Assembly (NCBI GenBank): GCA_947561585.1
Contig: CANNZV010000260.1
Coordinates: forward strand, 62,001 to 126,000
Direction of reading: 5' to 3'
Source of the DNA: Caprella mutica
Lineage: Eukaryota > Arthropoda > Malacostraca > Amphipoda > Caprellidae
Length of the DNA: 64,000 nt
Under the pieces are notes generated by a model, which ran no database searches, had not been told where the DNA came from, and worked only from the letters and a program-made list of their open reading frames with translations. The position numbers and the translations under genes were made by a program. Positions within the stretch are counted from its first letter, which is position 1; every line of letters begins with the position of its first letter. This document shows, one piece after another, positions 42,596 through 54,664 of the stretch.

Positions 42596-43753
42596 TTAAG
42601 ATAAGAGCATCAGAAAATTGTAACGTTGGCCCAGCCTGCGACCTTGATTATCGTCAATGGTAATATTATGGTTCAAGAAAGAACAGGCAGCTACTGCACA
42701 AGTGCAGAGATTAAAATTAGCAATGTCGATTCCTGCCTCTTCCATAATTGCTTCAATCCGTCTACCTATTTTTGAAATAGATAGGTACTGTTTGTATGAT
42801 TTTCGGAAACTTACAGAGTTGATTAGACTCTCCACGAAATCTAATCCATGTACTCTTTGAAGGTTAAATATAGACAGAATTTGAATTGGCATTAAAATAC
42901 CTCCTTTAATCAGGAATTCATTATTTCCCACACGTGGTGTATAAAGTAATTGAAATAGTCTCTTTCATGATACAAAATCTTTATACATCCATAACTTTGA
43001 AAGTTGGAACTTGATGTATAGATCATCGAGCTTGTACCGTATCTCATTAATTAATATGTTGAAATTCTAAAAGCAATACCTTCCAGAGGGAAATAATTTT
43101 TCGAAATTCAAAACAGAAGAAACTTCCAAGATCATTTGTACATGGGAATGGTTAGTCTTATTTAATTTTTATTTTAATTGGTATCCAGGATACCTGCACT
43201 AATTCAATAACTAACACTCTTTACTGCAAGAGATTTCACTATAGATAATCCAGTATTATAAGAAAACTTTATATTAATAATTTACATCATTAAATTGCAT
43301 GGGATCAATTTTCTGTCTACTCAAGAAATATACCACTTGTGATCTAGCTATGTTGTTTATAGAGGTTTGGCGGAAATTCTGCACTAAAAACACATGATAC
43401 TGATTTTGTACCGCAAAAGGGGTAATGAACACTGTTGCACTTGGTCTTCCTAAATTTTATAAAGCCTCATGATACTTAAACGTTAGATATCAGCTACTAT
43501 TCGGTAATCCCATCAAAATACCAACTTACTTTATAAGCATGAACGTTTTGATAAAAGTATATTTTTTCACAGAAAAATAAGTCTTCTAACAGACGTTGTC
43601 AAAATCTTTAATTAATACGAGAGCATGGCTGAATATTTGTAGTCTTGACAGTAAATATTTTGATGTGGACAAACTAAATGTCATTTGAAAAGGCCCTGCC
43701 AACCGGATTAAAATGGCCTTCAGTTCTAGAACATTAATGTGGGAGGTAGAGTC
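42596..43753 (-). pseudogene. Degenerate coding relic, unknown family
   Basis: Five open stretches lie in one and the same minus-strand frame: 43589-43753 (55 codons), 43277-43456 (60), about 43070-43170 (33), 42968-43066 (33) and 42599-42964 (122). Single stops (TAG at 43067-43069, TGA at 42965-42967) separate the last three. The peptides are of mixed, protein-like composition; the longest has FRKSYKQYLSISKIGRRIEA and a CTCAVAACSF patch. I do not recognise the family. Weaker segments in other frames extend upstream to about 44790. The last stretch lies about 50 bp inside the inverted repeat, so it may be the gene of the 5.3 kb inverted-ended segment. Alternatives are a multi-exon gene or a retrocopied host gene. 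Some intervening parts carry several stops, so either introns or heavy decay must be assumed. Confidence 0.45.
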
Positions 43754-43887
43754 TTAGCATATATAATCCCATCTATTTTAAATTAAATTTAATATATTTA
43801 TAAGAAATTTAAATTCTTCAAGTTGATGCATCAGTGGTAGCTAATTACAATACTTTGAGAATCATGGTTTATGCTTACTAAACTGAT

Positions 43888-44010
43888 TGAAAAGATTCAT
43901 ATTCAACTGGAAATCCATATTATCAGAGGTTATATAAACTCAGAGTTGAAGGCCACGTTTTCCACACTTCTCCTGATGATGAATAGAAATCTTTTTAATC
44001 GAAAGCTTGA
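43888..44010 (+). repeat. Dispersed repeat related to the ENPP intron hairpin
   Basis: GATTGAAAAGATTCATATTCA, GGAAATCCATATTATCAGAGG and TCGAAAGCTTGAAACC match 63260-63365 in order, with an insertion between. Here the second arm of the hairpin is not kept. Confidence 0.7.
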
Positions 44011-44424
44011 AACCAAAAATACCTTCAACGCTTACGAAACTATAGTAATGAAAGGATGTCTAAATACTTTAAGCTGGATAATCATCATCAATTTCTATTC
44101 ATTTGTAAGTTACCATTGACAATTTTGAGAGCATTAATTTTAAGACGTTCTAAAATTATAAAGAATAAAACTCACCATTAAACTGCTGGATGGCAGAGAG
44201 TCAACAGTTTGATAAAAAATAAAAACGTCACAATTAATAGAATTTTGCTCAAATTTGTTGCATCAATTAAAAATCATTTCTTTCTAATGATTAGGAATAA
44301 ACAAAATAAAATTTCTTTCATTACTAAAAACAACAGTGCTCTCTCTCTCTGCAACAGTCCATTCATATGCGAATTCATCTATCAATTAAGTAAATTAAAT
44401 AGTACATAGATAAGTAACTTTCAG

Positions 44425-44790
44425 TTCTTAATTTTGCCAATATAGAATTCATGACTTAAGTAAGTTGCATGATTCACAAGTAGAGCCTTTAGCTCTAAAC
44501 TTAAGTTAGAAATGTTTTCCAATTTCTAATATCTACGGTATTATTCTCTATATGGACAGAAAAGTAATCATCTTCAAAATCAATAGAGGCCACGAGACAA
44601 ATTTATTCCTTTGAACCAACTACAGTTCTTCAATGTTCTAATAAATAACGTTAATAATGGATATGCAGATTCGATGGCTTTAGATAAATTTATAAATAAA
44701 TGAAGTCCTTCACGTCTTATATGAATGAGAAAACTGAACCGAAAATTATCATTATTCTCTATGACCAATCTTCATACCTATAGACATTAA
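44425..44790 (-). pseudogene. Upstream coding-like fragments, unknown
   Basis: On the minus strand three overlapping open stretches in different frames follow one another: 44580-44780 (62 codons), about 44605-44515 and about 44525-44425. Each is protein-like. A change of frame near 44595 and another near 44520 would connect them. I read this as the decayed 5' continuation of the relic at 42596-43753, but the link is only positional. Confidence 0.3.
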
Positions 44791-44869
44791 TTTTTGAATT
44801 TCCAAAATAAGAAATAATTTGGAAATACAGGTTTTATGTAACTATGTGTACCAAATTTCTGGTTGAACT

Positions 44870-47200
44870 AGTTGTTGCCCTAGTGCAACAACGTATTCAA
44901 CAGTCTTCAACTCTTCGTCAATTCCCGCGTCGCAGAAGAATTTATCGAGGAATATAGGTAATTAGGGTAAAGTAGGTATATTACGACACATAGTAAACTG
45001 GCCTACTAGAAAAACTATGAACAGTCTTGAATCCTAGCAGGAGGTTATCGAAATTCCCCTGTTAATTCTCTGAATCAGAGAAAAACTTAACATTGCAAAT
45101 TCATTTGGGAAGAGACTGTAGGCATTAGCATATAACTAGTAAGTTAACTGGCTTCCAGCAAAATTTTTATTGAAGAACCAGACTTGGATATGCAATTGCA
45201 AAACATATCTGTAGTGGTATTAACAGTCTGTATTTGTTAAGAAATTAAATATTGGTACTTGAGACTAAAGTTCAAGTTACACGATATGTCTAGTGTTCCT
45301 TAGATGAAGCCAGTACAAGCTCGGGTCACAAATTCCCGGCTAAAATAGCTAACTAGTTGCCCTAGCTAAAAATTCATAGATTGTCTTCAATCATAGTAGT
45401 GAATATCGGAATCCCCTCTCAAATTGTTCTGAAACAGAAAATTTTCATAATGCGAGTTTATATGGAAGGAGACTCAATAGGCATATAGCCTGTAGCTAGT
45501 TAGTAGTCACCATGAATTTGAGACGAAATTTTTATAAAGAGTTAAAAAATTATACGCAATATAGCGTAGCGTATATTTGATATTTCCAGTGAAAGCACGG
45601 ACTCAAAATACCGGCTTCAAACTAACTAACTAGATTTACCTTAGTCACAAAATTTTTAGGGTTTCTCTTCAAAATTCCCCTGTCTATATTATATCTCTGA
45701 ATCAGAGAAAATTTCACGATGTGAAATTATTGTTAAGAGACTATAGGCATATAACCTATAACTAGTTAGTAGTTAACTGGATTATTATTATTAATTGTAT
45801 CCATAAATTCATGGTGCTTCTTGAATGGAATACATAGCACTAGTAGCAATATCAATCTTTAAGTAGCTACCAATTATAAGCTAGATAGGGTAAAGCAGGT
45901 AAATTGCGGTACACTAATTAACTGTGTCCTCTAACCACAGAAATATCATAGCTTCAAACAATAATAAAATATAGAATGTATTCCGCTACTTCAGATATCT
46001 GAACAAATTTCAATAAAAATTCGAATCAAAAAGTTTTAGAAAAGTTCTTGCAAAGACTGCAATTGAACCGCAATTTACCTGTGGGACCCTAGGCAATGAT
46101 TACAAACAAGTATTATTTACAATTTACGCCACTTTGTACCCGTTAAAATTTTTTATTTTGAGTATTATTGCACATATGTAAAGTTACCATATAATATAAT
46201 AAAGAAGTTCAAGAAAGTTATAGTATTATACGATATATAGTGTATATTTGTTCAATCCAGTAAAGCACGGTCACGAATTTCCGGCTTGAACTAGCTAACT
46301 AGTACCCTAGTCACGAATTCTTAGGGTTTTAGTCATCAAACCTAGCAGGGGGTTATCGAAATTCCCCTGTCTATAATTTTTCTCTTAGTAGAGAAGAATT
46401 TCACTGAGTGAAATTTGGAAAGAGACTCTATTGGCATAGCTAAGCCTATAATAGCTAGTTAGTAGTAAACTGGTAGTCACCAATTTGTGACGAAAATTTT
46501 AAGAGAGTTAAATAGTTACTAGATATAGGGTCAAGCAGGTAAATTGCGGCACGCTAACTAACTGCGGCCTCTAACAAAAGAAACATCATGGTTTCAAAAC
46601 ACACGTTAAAAAATAATATTAATAAATTATATCATTCACCGCGCTTCTTTTGATATCAATGCAACATTTCAATGTAATTTGGGAGCCGCAATTTACCTAT
46701 GTGACCCTATCATATTTTTGAGATATCCAGTTTAAGCACGGTCACGAATTTCCGGCTTTATCTATTCTAACTAGTAACTCTAGTCACGAATTCTTAGAGT
46801 TTTAGTCATCAATCCTAGCAGGGGGTTATCGAAATTCCCCTGTCTATAATTTTTCTCTTAGTAGAGAAGAATTTCACAATGTGAAATTTGGAAATAGACT
46901 CTATAGGCATAGCTAAGCCTATAGCTAGTTAGTAGTTAACTGGTTAGTAGTCACCGTAAATTTGGGACGAAAATATTAAGTGAGTTAGTTATACACGATA
47001 TAGCGTATATTTGCAGTGTAAGCACGGTCTCGAAATACCGGCTTCGAACTAACTAACTAGATTTACCCTAGTCACGAATTTCTAGGGTTTGTCTTCGGTC
47101 CAGCAGGGGGTTATCGAAATTGCCCTGTCTGTGAAATTATTGGAAAGAGACTATAGGCATACAACCTATAACTAGTTAGTAGTTAACTGGCTCACTTAAA
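44870..47200. repeat. Diverged tandem array of large units
   Basis: Blocks starting AAGCACGG(T/A)C(A/T)CGAA, then CCGGCTT, CTAACTAG, CTAGTCACGAATT, GCAGGGGGTTATCGAAATTC and GACTCTATAGGCATAGC recur near 45300, 45590, 46260, 46735 and 47025 (spacings about 290, 670, 475 and 290). A subunit GGGTAAAGCAGGTAAATTGC is inserted at 45887 and 46526, with an older copy at 44965. Units share about 200 bp and differ by whole-block indels. No reading frame. Confidence 0.85.
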
Positions 47201-47471
47201 AACTATCAGCAAGGCCTGTTTTCAAGTACCACGCAAGATAGGTAATTTTTTAAAAATCATAATAACGAGCAAAAGTGGCTAAAATTGTATATCCTATAGA
47301 ACTAATAGTAAAGCTATAATAAAATCACTTATCTGTATACGAGAACATCTAGGCTTGAATTAAAATCGAATTCAATCGATCACAAACACTGTGCACGCAC
47401 AACTAGACTTTTTAAGCCTAGGAGAGCAGGAAAAAACACACACATGTTAACGCGCCGAATGCAAATGGCGA

Positions 47472-47541
47472 ACTGAATGCTTAAGTTAACGGCCGATGCA
47501 GGTGGACATCTCATAAGTTGGCACCTCTGGAACACTCCAGA
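47472..47541 (-). repeat. Right copy of the perfect 70-bp inverted repeat
   Basis: Exact inverse of 42264-42333; similarity extends outwards to 47567 against the second left copy. Confidence 0.92.
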
Positions 47542-47559
47542 ATGAACAAGAATGGCGAT

Positions 47560-48870
47560 AAGTAATTAATGGTAACATAGGAATTAATTCAAGATCTCCC
47601 ACAGAGATCTCCAATTTCCCAGTCTGCAGAATGTGTCTCTTCTCCCGCAGAGATTTTAATTTGAGAGACTCTGAGACAGTTACTCTCTGACTCACAGTAG
47701 CAGATAATTCACCAGTCTGCAGAATATGTGAGATATTTGGGATATTCTCTCCGAACAATTTTGAATTAATTCCTATATTTGCATTAATTTTGCTACGAAC
47801 AGATTAAGAGATCTCTACGAACACTTAACCAGTTTCTGCAGACTGGATAATTCAGAACCAGTCTGGAAAACTGCTTAGGCTAACGCCTAACAGATCCAGT
47901 CTGCAGAATGAGTCTCTTCTCCCGCAGAGATTTTATTTTGAGAGAGAGTTACTCTCTGACTCTCAGCAGCAGATTCATAATCTCCCGCAGTTAAATTAAT
48001 GGTCATATAGGAATTAATTAAAAATCTCCCGCAGCAAAATTAATGGTAACATAGGAATCAATTCATGATCTCCCGCAGAGATCTCCAATTTCTAAAATTC
48101 AATCAAAAACTCCCGCAGAGAGTCTTGGAAAAATGTTCCATATTCTGCAGACTGGTAACAGATGAACTCTATATGCTAAATGCTGCGGATTATACAATTT
48201 TTAGCAATTTACCATTAATTTTTGAAGTCTGTGAAACTCCAACAGAGTAATTAGTTAATCAGAAAGCACCTATTTTTCCAGACTGGATTCAGAATCTCCC
48301 GCAGCTAAATTAATGGTAACATAGGAATTAATTCAAAATCTCCCACAGCTAAATTGATGGTAACATAGGAATTAATTGAAGATCTCCCGCAGAGATCTCA
48401 AATTTCTAAAATTCAATCAAAAACTCCCGTCTCCCGCAGAGTCTTAGAAAAATGTTCCATATTCTGCAGACTGGCCAATTTCTAACAGTTCAATCAAAAA
48501 CTCCCGCAGACGCAGAGAGTCTTGGAAAAATGTTCCATAATCATTAATCTGCATTCTGCAGACTGGATCCCAGTCTGAAGACTGAAAAGAAGGCCTCCTC
48601 AGACCCAGAATTTTTTTCAGAAATTGGGATTTGGGCACAGCAAATAACATGGGAAGTTGGGACATAGGAATTAAATAGGACTTGGGCGCAGGATTAATCC
48701 AGAAATGAGAAATCCTGCTGTACTTTTCAGACTGGACTGGATCTCCCGGAGAGATCTCCAATTTCTAGTTAAAACTTAAAATTCAATCAAAAACTCCCAC
48801 AGAGGCCAGACTACAGAGTCTTTGAAAAATGTTACACATTCTATGATTCTACAGTCAGTCTGGATGTTTT
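47560..48870. repeat. CAGTCTGCAGA / CTCCCGCAG repeat cluster, right block
   Basis: At least ten copies of CCAGTCTGCAGA or its inverse TCTGCAGACTGG are mixed with TAAATTAATGGTAACATAGG, GATCTCCCGCAGAGATCTCC, TTCAATCAAAAACTCCCGCA and GAAAAATGTTCCATATTCTG. Several intervals are bounded by inverted CCAGTCTG ends like the miniature element at 41679. This points to repeated insertion of relatives into each other rather than simple tandem duplication. Confidence 0.8.
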
Positions 48871-48900
48871 AGTGACAGGGTCAGGCTAATTTTAAATCAA

Positions 48901-51847
48901 GTAGCGTCGGACCGGGTGGCTTTGCGCATTTTCCGCATACTTTGATTTTACGAAAAAACTAGAGAAGTCAGCAATCTGATTTTTTGTGTGCAGATAGATG
49001 AAGGGTAGACCTAGGTGCTCACCAAGTTTCAACTCTTTAAGTTCAATAGAAAAAAAGTTATCATAGAAAAACTGTGCGCAAAGATCGTGGGGATAAACCG
49101 GGTGAATTTTGCGCAATTACCGGGTGTACTTGCGCACTGCGCAAATTCACCCAATGTGAAACTGCGCAGTGCGCAAGTTCACCCTATGTATAAACTGTGC
49201 ATAGAAAATCTAACCCTGATATGCTATGCAACTGCCGTGAATCTGCCCCAATCTTCTATGCAACTGCCCCAATCTGCTGTGCAATTGCAGTGAGGCTGCT
49301 GTGGAATTGCCGTGAGTCTGCTGTAAAATTGCCGTGAGTCTGCTGTAAAATTGCCGTGAGGCTGCTGTAAAATTGCCGTGAGTCTGCTGTGGAATTGCCG
49401 TGAGTCTTCTGTGGAATTCTCGTGAGTCTTCTGTGGAATTGCCGTGAGTCTGCTGTGGTATTGCCGTGAGTCTGCTGTGGTATTGCCGTGAGTCTGCTGT
49501 GGAATTGCCGTGAGTCTTCTGTGGAATTGCCGTGAGTCTTCTGTGGAATTGCCGTGAGTCTGCTGTGGAATTGCCGTGAGTCTTCTGTGGAATTGCCGTG
49601 AGTCTGCTGTGGAATTGCCGTGAGTCTGCTGTGGAATTGCCGTGAGTCTGCTGTGGAATTGCCGTGAGTCTGCTGTGGAATTGCCGTGAGTCTGCTGTGG
49701 AATTGCCGTGAGTCTGCTGTGGAATTGCCGTGAGTCTGCTGTGGAATTGCCGTGAGTCTGCTGTAAAATTGCCGTGAGGCTGCTGTAAAATTGCCGTGAG
49801 GCTGCTGTAAAATTGCCGTGAGGCTGCTGTAAAATTGCCGTGAGGCTGCTGTAAAATTGCCGTGAGGCTGCTGTAAAATTGCCGTGAGGCTGCTGTAAAA
49901 TTGCCGTGAGGCTGCTGTAAAATTGCCGTGAGGCTGCTGTAAAATTGCCGTGAGGCTGCTGTAAAATTGCCGTGAGGCTGCTGTAAAATTGCAGTGAGGC
50001 TGCTGTGCAATTGCCGTGAGGCTGCTGTGCAATTGCCGTGAGGCTGCTGTGCAATTGCCGTGAGGCTGCTGTGCAATTGCCGTGAGGCTGCTGTGGAATT
50101 GCCGTGAGGCTGCTGTGGAATTAACGTGAGTCTGCTGTGGAATTAACGTGAGTCTGCTGTGGAATTAACGTGAGTCTGCTGTGGAATTAACGTGAGTCTG
50201 CTGTGGAATTGCCGTGAGGCTGCTGTGGAATTGCCGTGAGGCTGCTGTGGAATTGCCGTGAGGCTGCTGTGGAATTGCCGTGAGGCTGCTGTGGAATTGC
50301 CGTGAGGCTGCTGTGGAATTGCTGTGAGGCTGCTGTGGAATTAACGTGAGTCTGCTGTGGAATTGCCGTGAGTCTGCTGTGGAATTGCCGTGAGGCTGCT
50401 GTGGAATTGCCGTGAGGCTGCTGTGGAATTGCCGTGAGGCTGCTGTGGAATTGCCGTGAGGCTGCTGTGGAATTGCCGTGAGGCTGCTGTGGAATTGCCG
50501 TGAGGCTGCTGTGGAATTGCCGTGAGGCTGCTGTGGAATTGCCGTGAGGCTGCTGTGGAATTGCCGTGAGGCTGCTGTGGAATTGCCGTGAGGCTGCTGT
50601 GGAATTGCCGTGAGGCTGCTGTGGAATTGCCGTGAGGCTGCTGTGGAATTGCCGTGAGTCTGCTGTGAAATTGCCGTGAGTCTGCTGTGGAATTGCCGTG
50701 AGGCTGCTGTGGAATTGCCGTGAGGCTGCTGTGGAATTGCTGTGAGGCTGCTGTGGAATTGCCGTGAGGCTGCTGTGGAATTAACGTGAGTCTGCTGTGG
50801 AATTAACGTGAGTCTGCTGTGGAATTGCCGTGAGTCTGCTGTGGAATTGCCGTGAGGCTGCTGTAAAATTGCCGTGAGGCTGCTGTGGAATTGCCGTGAG
50901 GCTGCTGTGGAATTGCCGTGAGGCTGCTGTGGAATTGCCGTGAGGCTGCTGTGGAATTGCCGTGAGGCTGCTGTGGAATTGCCGTGAAGCTGCTGTGGAA
51001 TTGCCGTGAGGCTGCTGTGGAATTGCCGTGAGGCTGCTGTGGAATTGCCGTGAGGCTGCTGTGGAATTGCCGTGAGGCTGCTGTGGAATTGCCGTGAGGC
51101 TGCTGTGGAATTGCCGTGAGGCTGCTGTGGAATTGCCGTGAGGCTGCTGTGGATTTGCTGTGAGGCTGCTGTGGAATTGCCGTGAGGCTGCTGTGGAATT
51201 GCCGTGAGGCTGCTGTGGAATTGCCGTGAGGCTGCTGTGGAATTGCCGTGAGTCTGCTGTGAAATTGCCGTGAGTCTGCTGTGGAATTGCCGTGAGTCTG
51301 CTGTGGAATTGCCGTGAGGCTGCTGTGGAATTGCCGTGATATAGGAGTATCGTGGATGAATATCAAAGGTTTATTAATGAATAAGAGCTCTTTAACTTTA
51401 TTAATAAATGTGCGCAAGTCCACCCGTGAATTAAAATATTCCCAGGGTGATGTTGCGCATCTAGTATATTGGTTATATCTCAATAATTTATAATTATTAT
51501 TAAAATCATCTTACATGACGTTAATCTGCAGTAAATTATGCGTATCCAACGTAAATTGCAATCAAATTGGAGCATAATTATCAACACTACAGCATAGTTT
51601 GCGGAGATTTGATTCCAGTCCAAAATAATTATTTTGCCATAAAAAACATAGGTCTCTGTTTGAACACTTAGTATCTATACTTTATCTCTTACGATTTTCG
51701 TGAAATTTATGCACTAGGGGGTTTAAGAGCTGCTCTTTCCAATGGTGTTGTCAGATTAGAAATATTTTCACGCATTCACCGTCAATTACCGATGCGCAAC
51801 TTCACTCGGAATGTTGAGGTGCGCAAAGCCACCCGGTCTGACGCTAA
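48901..51847. mobile_element. Inverted-ended element I with TGCGCA motifs, holding a 22-bp array
   Basis: The left end TAGCGTCGGACCGGGTGGCT followed by TTGCGCA (48902) and the right end, inverted, TAGCGTCAGACCGGGTGGCT followed by TTGCGCA (ending 51846) match in 26 of 27 positions. Further inside, both sides carry GGGTG-AxxTTGCGCA words (49100-49185 left; 51408-51460 and 51790-51800 right). The centre is the 22-bp minisatellite. No transposase. Confidence 0.6.
49220..51339 (+). repeat. Minisatellite, 22-bp unit, about 96 copies
   Basis: The unit is TTGCCGTGAGTCTGCTGTGG followed by AA. The first two copies are diverged (CTGCCCCAATCT). Variant blocks: GTAAAATTGCC copies at 49320-49375 and 49760-49990, GTGCAATT at 50000-50075, TTAACGTGAG at 50122-50190, 50341 and 50781-50803. 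The variant TTGCTGTGAGG recurs at 50319, 50737 and 51155, each 418 bp (19 units) apart. As 22 is not a multiple of 3, all three minus frames cycle through the same 22-residue pattern; these are not genes. Confidence 0.97.
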
Positions 51848-53454
51848 TTGGCAATTGCAAGCCATTGTTTTGCCAAAATAGCGCAAAATTTCTCATCCAA
51901 GGTCGAAGCCCGAAAGACCGAAGCTAACTTTGACCTTTGCTTAATTAATTGAAGATTTCAGGCAAAAATTAACATGAGAATATAGGATTTAAATTAAAAA
52001 TTTAAACCGATTAAACATCTGAGTATGGCTTTGGAAAGTGCAAGAAATTTAATTGCTTTAACTGACATACTCTACAACTCTGAAACATAGACAAGTAGAC
52101 ACTACTAGACCTTCTCTATTACACTTCCAAAGTTCCAGAGAGAGGCCAACAGAGTGACAGACAATGTTAATTCTTATAGATGAAGTTTTCTACACTAAAA
52201 TTCGGAATATTGGAACAAACGACACCTAAATGAGGAATTTCAGTAAAAAAAAATAACTATTGCCAAAATGGTCCTAAATCGATTCAGAATATTTAACTAT
52301 ATAATATTAGATTGTTTCCTTATTTTCCCAAATTCTTATATAAAAAGTACATAAAAAAACTAGTGGTGCCACTATTGAAGTTGCTAAGTATGCTAACTCA
52401 GCAAACATGAATGTATCTATTCGATGTCTAAAAGACTATCTATAACCTCTCTTCCGACATCGAATACCAGTAACAAATTAGACATGGTGACATCAAGTAG
52501 ACATCAATCCGATATCCGTTTGCACCGCTAAACCGCATCATATTAGATAAGTATATTTGACATCGAATCGATATCTTATAACAAAGTTCAATAGGAAGAT
52601 AAATTACGGCATCCGCTATACATAGAGAATAGAATCTGCATCGAACAGAGACCAAATTATATATCTAATATGCTTCGAAACGATATCCACTTGCATCCAA
52701 TAAAAAAATTAATTAAAATTGAAACTTTATTGATATAACGTACTGTACCTTTAGGTGCATATCAATTTGATAAATGTTACATAATGTTATATATAAATTA
52801 AATGGGAAGAAATGAAGTGATGTGTCCGGGTATCGATCATGCGTCCATCTGTCCTCGCGCCTGTACCTCTGTCACGCATGTGCCACCGTGGATGCATTTT
52901 ACTATAAAAAATGATACTATACGACTCAAAGATACTTCAAGATATTTTAAAGTGAAAAGAACAATACAGGCAAGCACCACTTTTATAACCAAAATCACAA
53001 CTTATTCTTATTACAAATAATTTGTACTTAATAAGATGGTCAAATTTTAATAGAATTGTAACTCCTTAAAAATGTCATTCTCTATGAGTTCAAATTAAAG
53101 AAAATGTTTTGAGGCCCCGACTTATAGAAGCAAAAAATTTAGGCATCGATTTCTCACTACTTTTCCAAATTGCGATGGATGACATTTGTTTCAATCATCC
53201 AAGTGGGGAGCGGAAAGAATTATCTCCAAACGAAATTCACTGAAGCAGTTATTTTTATCAATTTTGAAGGGCTTCGGTTAGTACCATATGTCCCTTTTTC
53301 CCAGTAAACATTAGGTACAATGTATGACCAACGTTGGACCAATTCAGCACGAAACTCGAACTGGACCAACATTGTCATGCCGGTCTCAGTGTATTGGGCC
53401 AGCAAAGGCCCGATATTGGCCCACCTGACGCATGTCCACCGGCCCAGAACGGTT
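51848..53454. other. Intergenic, nothing certain
   Basis: No supported gene. The stretch 53310-53440 carries GACCAACGTTGGACCAATTC and GGGCC...GGCCC words typical of short dispersed invertebrate repeats. Confidence 0.35.
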
Positions 53455-53620
53455 CAATGAAGATTCCACTGAGGAAGATTCCACTAAGGAAGATTTCATT
53501 GAGGAAGATTCCACTTAAGAAAATTCAATAAGGAAAATTTAACTGAGGAAAATTCCACTGTGGAAAATTCCCTGCGTGAAAGTTCCACTGCGGAAAGTTC
53601 CACTGGGAAAATTCCACTGA
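53455..53620 (+). repeat. Minisatellite, ~15-bp unit, about 11 copies
   Basis: Degenerate units around GAGGAAGATTCCACT, later GCGGAAAGTTCCACT. Same GG-AT rich-CC form as the terminal units of elements A-D; no inverted partner found. Confidence 0.88.
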
Positions 53621-54071
53621 ATATAAATAAATTTATAATTTGTACCTACTGTTTATTTTCACTTTAGAACTATTAGCTTTTTGTTATATTCATTATAGGG
53701 TTAGTGTTTCCTTTTAAGTGGTTTACTAAAATGTAAGTGAATATCTTTATATAAATTTTCTTAGTGTACATTTTCTTTGTGCAACACCTGAGGGAAATAT
53801 ATTCCAATTGAAATAAAGACAACTCTATTTAAAAAGTTATTTAGGATCTTGTTATGCATATTTGATTACAGTTAAGGTTATTTTCATTTGGAATGTGAGT
53901 TTGAGTTTTAAGTAGGGGCAAATGAAAATATATGTTATACGAGACGAAAGTGGAATGTAACTCTGGCCTACTTTGAGGTTTTACTGTAAAGATTATAAAA
54001 AACAGTTCGTGATGACATCAAATTTTAATACTACGATTCATTTCGTATTAAATTTTTCAATTTTCCCTATA

Positions 54072-54664
54072 AAGCCCGTATTACACTGTGGCGCTCGCTA
54101 TGGCGGTCGCCACAGTTTTGTTATTTTTCTCTCTAACTCCGCCCCTTTTCTCTCTAATAGCGAAAAATGTCTTGGCGAGCGCCACTAAATTGTGATCGCT
54201 CACTGCGCGATAGAACCAACACCGCCACCGTTTTAGAGGTGATAAAATTGACAATGAAGCCTGCTAAAGAGATTTGAAGTAGTGGAAAAAGTATTTTGTT
54301 TCATTTTAAAAGTTATTTAAGACTTTGTACGACTACTGCGCGATACAAAAAAAGAATGAACGCTTCTGTGTAGTGTCCAGTGTTGCCATACAATCAATGA
54401 AATTAAACTTCTTAATATATAGGCATGGAATTGTTTCACACAACTATCAAAAAGATAGTTAACTGAATATATATTTGTGATGACATCGAATTTTATTGGT
54501 ACGATTCATTTTATAGTAAATTTTTCAATTCTCCCTAAATTTCAATGCACGATCACCGCCATATCGACTCGTCTAGTGTAATAGCAATTTTGAGGATGGT
54601 GAATGCCATATATGTAGAGAGAGACAACACCGCTATGGCGAGCGCCACAGTGTAATATGTGCTT
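54072..54664. mobile_element. Inverted-ended miniature element (TACACTGTGGCGCTCGC)
   Basis: Left end AAGCCCGTATTACACTGTGG followed by CGCTCGCTATGGCG; right end is the inverse with TTAAGCACATATTACACTGT. A partial inner copy (GGCGAGCGCCAC) lies near 54173. The stretch 54480-54600 repeats the sequence just left of the element (GATGACATC(A/G)AATTTTA), and TTTCAATGCACGATCA(C/A)CGCC occurs twice (54541, 54668), so part of it has been duplicated. Confidence 0.7.

Noticed and set aside
49210..51483. Long minus-strand frames of about 226-288 codons with a 22-residue repeat
   Set aside because: They are the three-frame reading of a 22-bp minisatellite. Frames overlap in all phases, and no start context or non-repeat coding sequence supports them.
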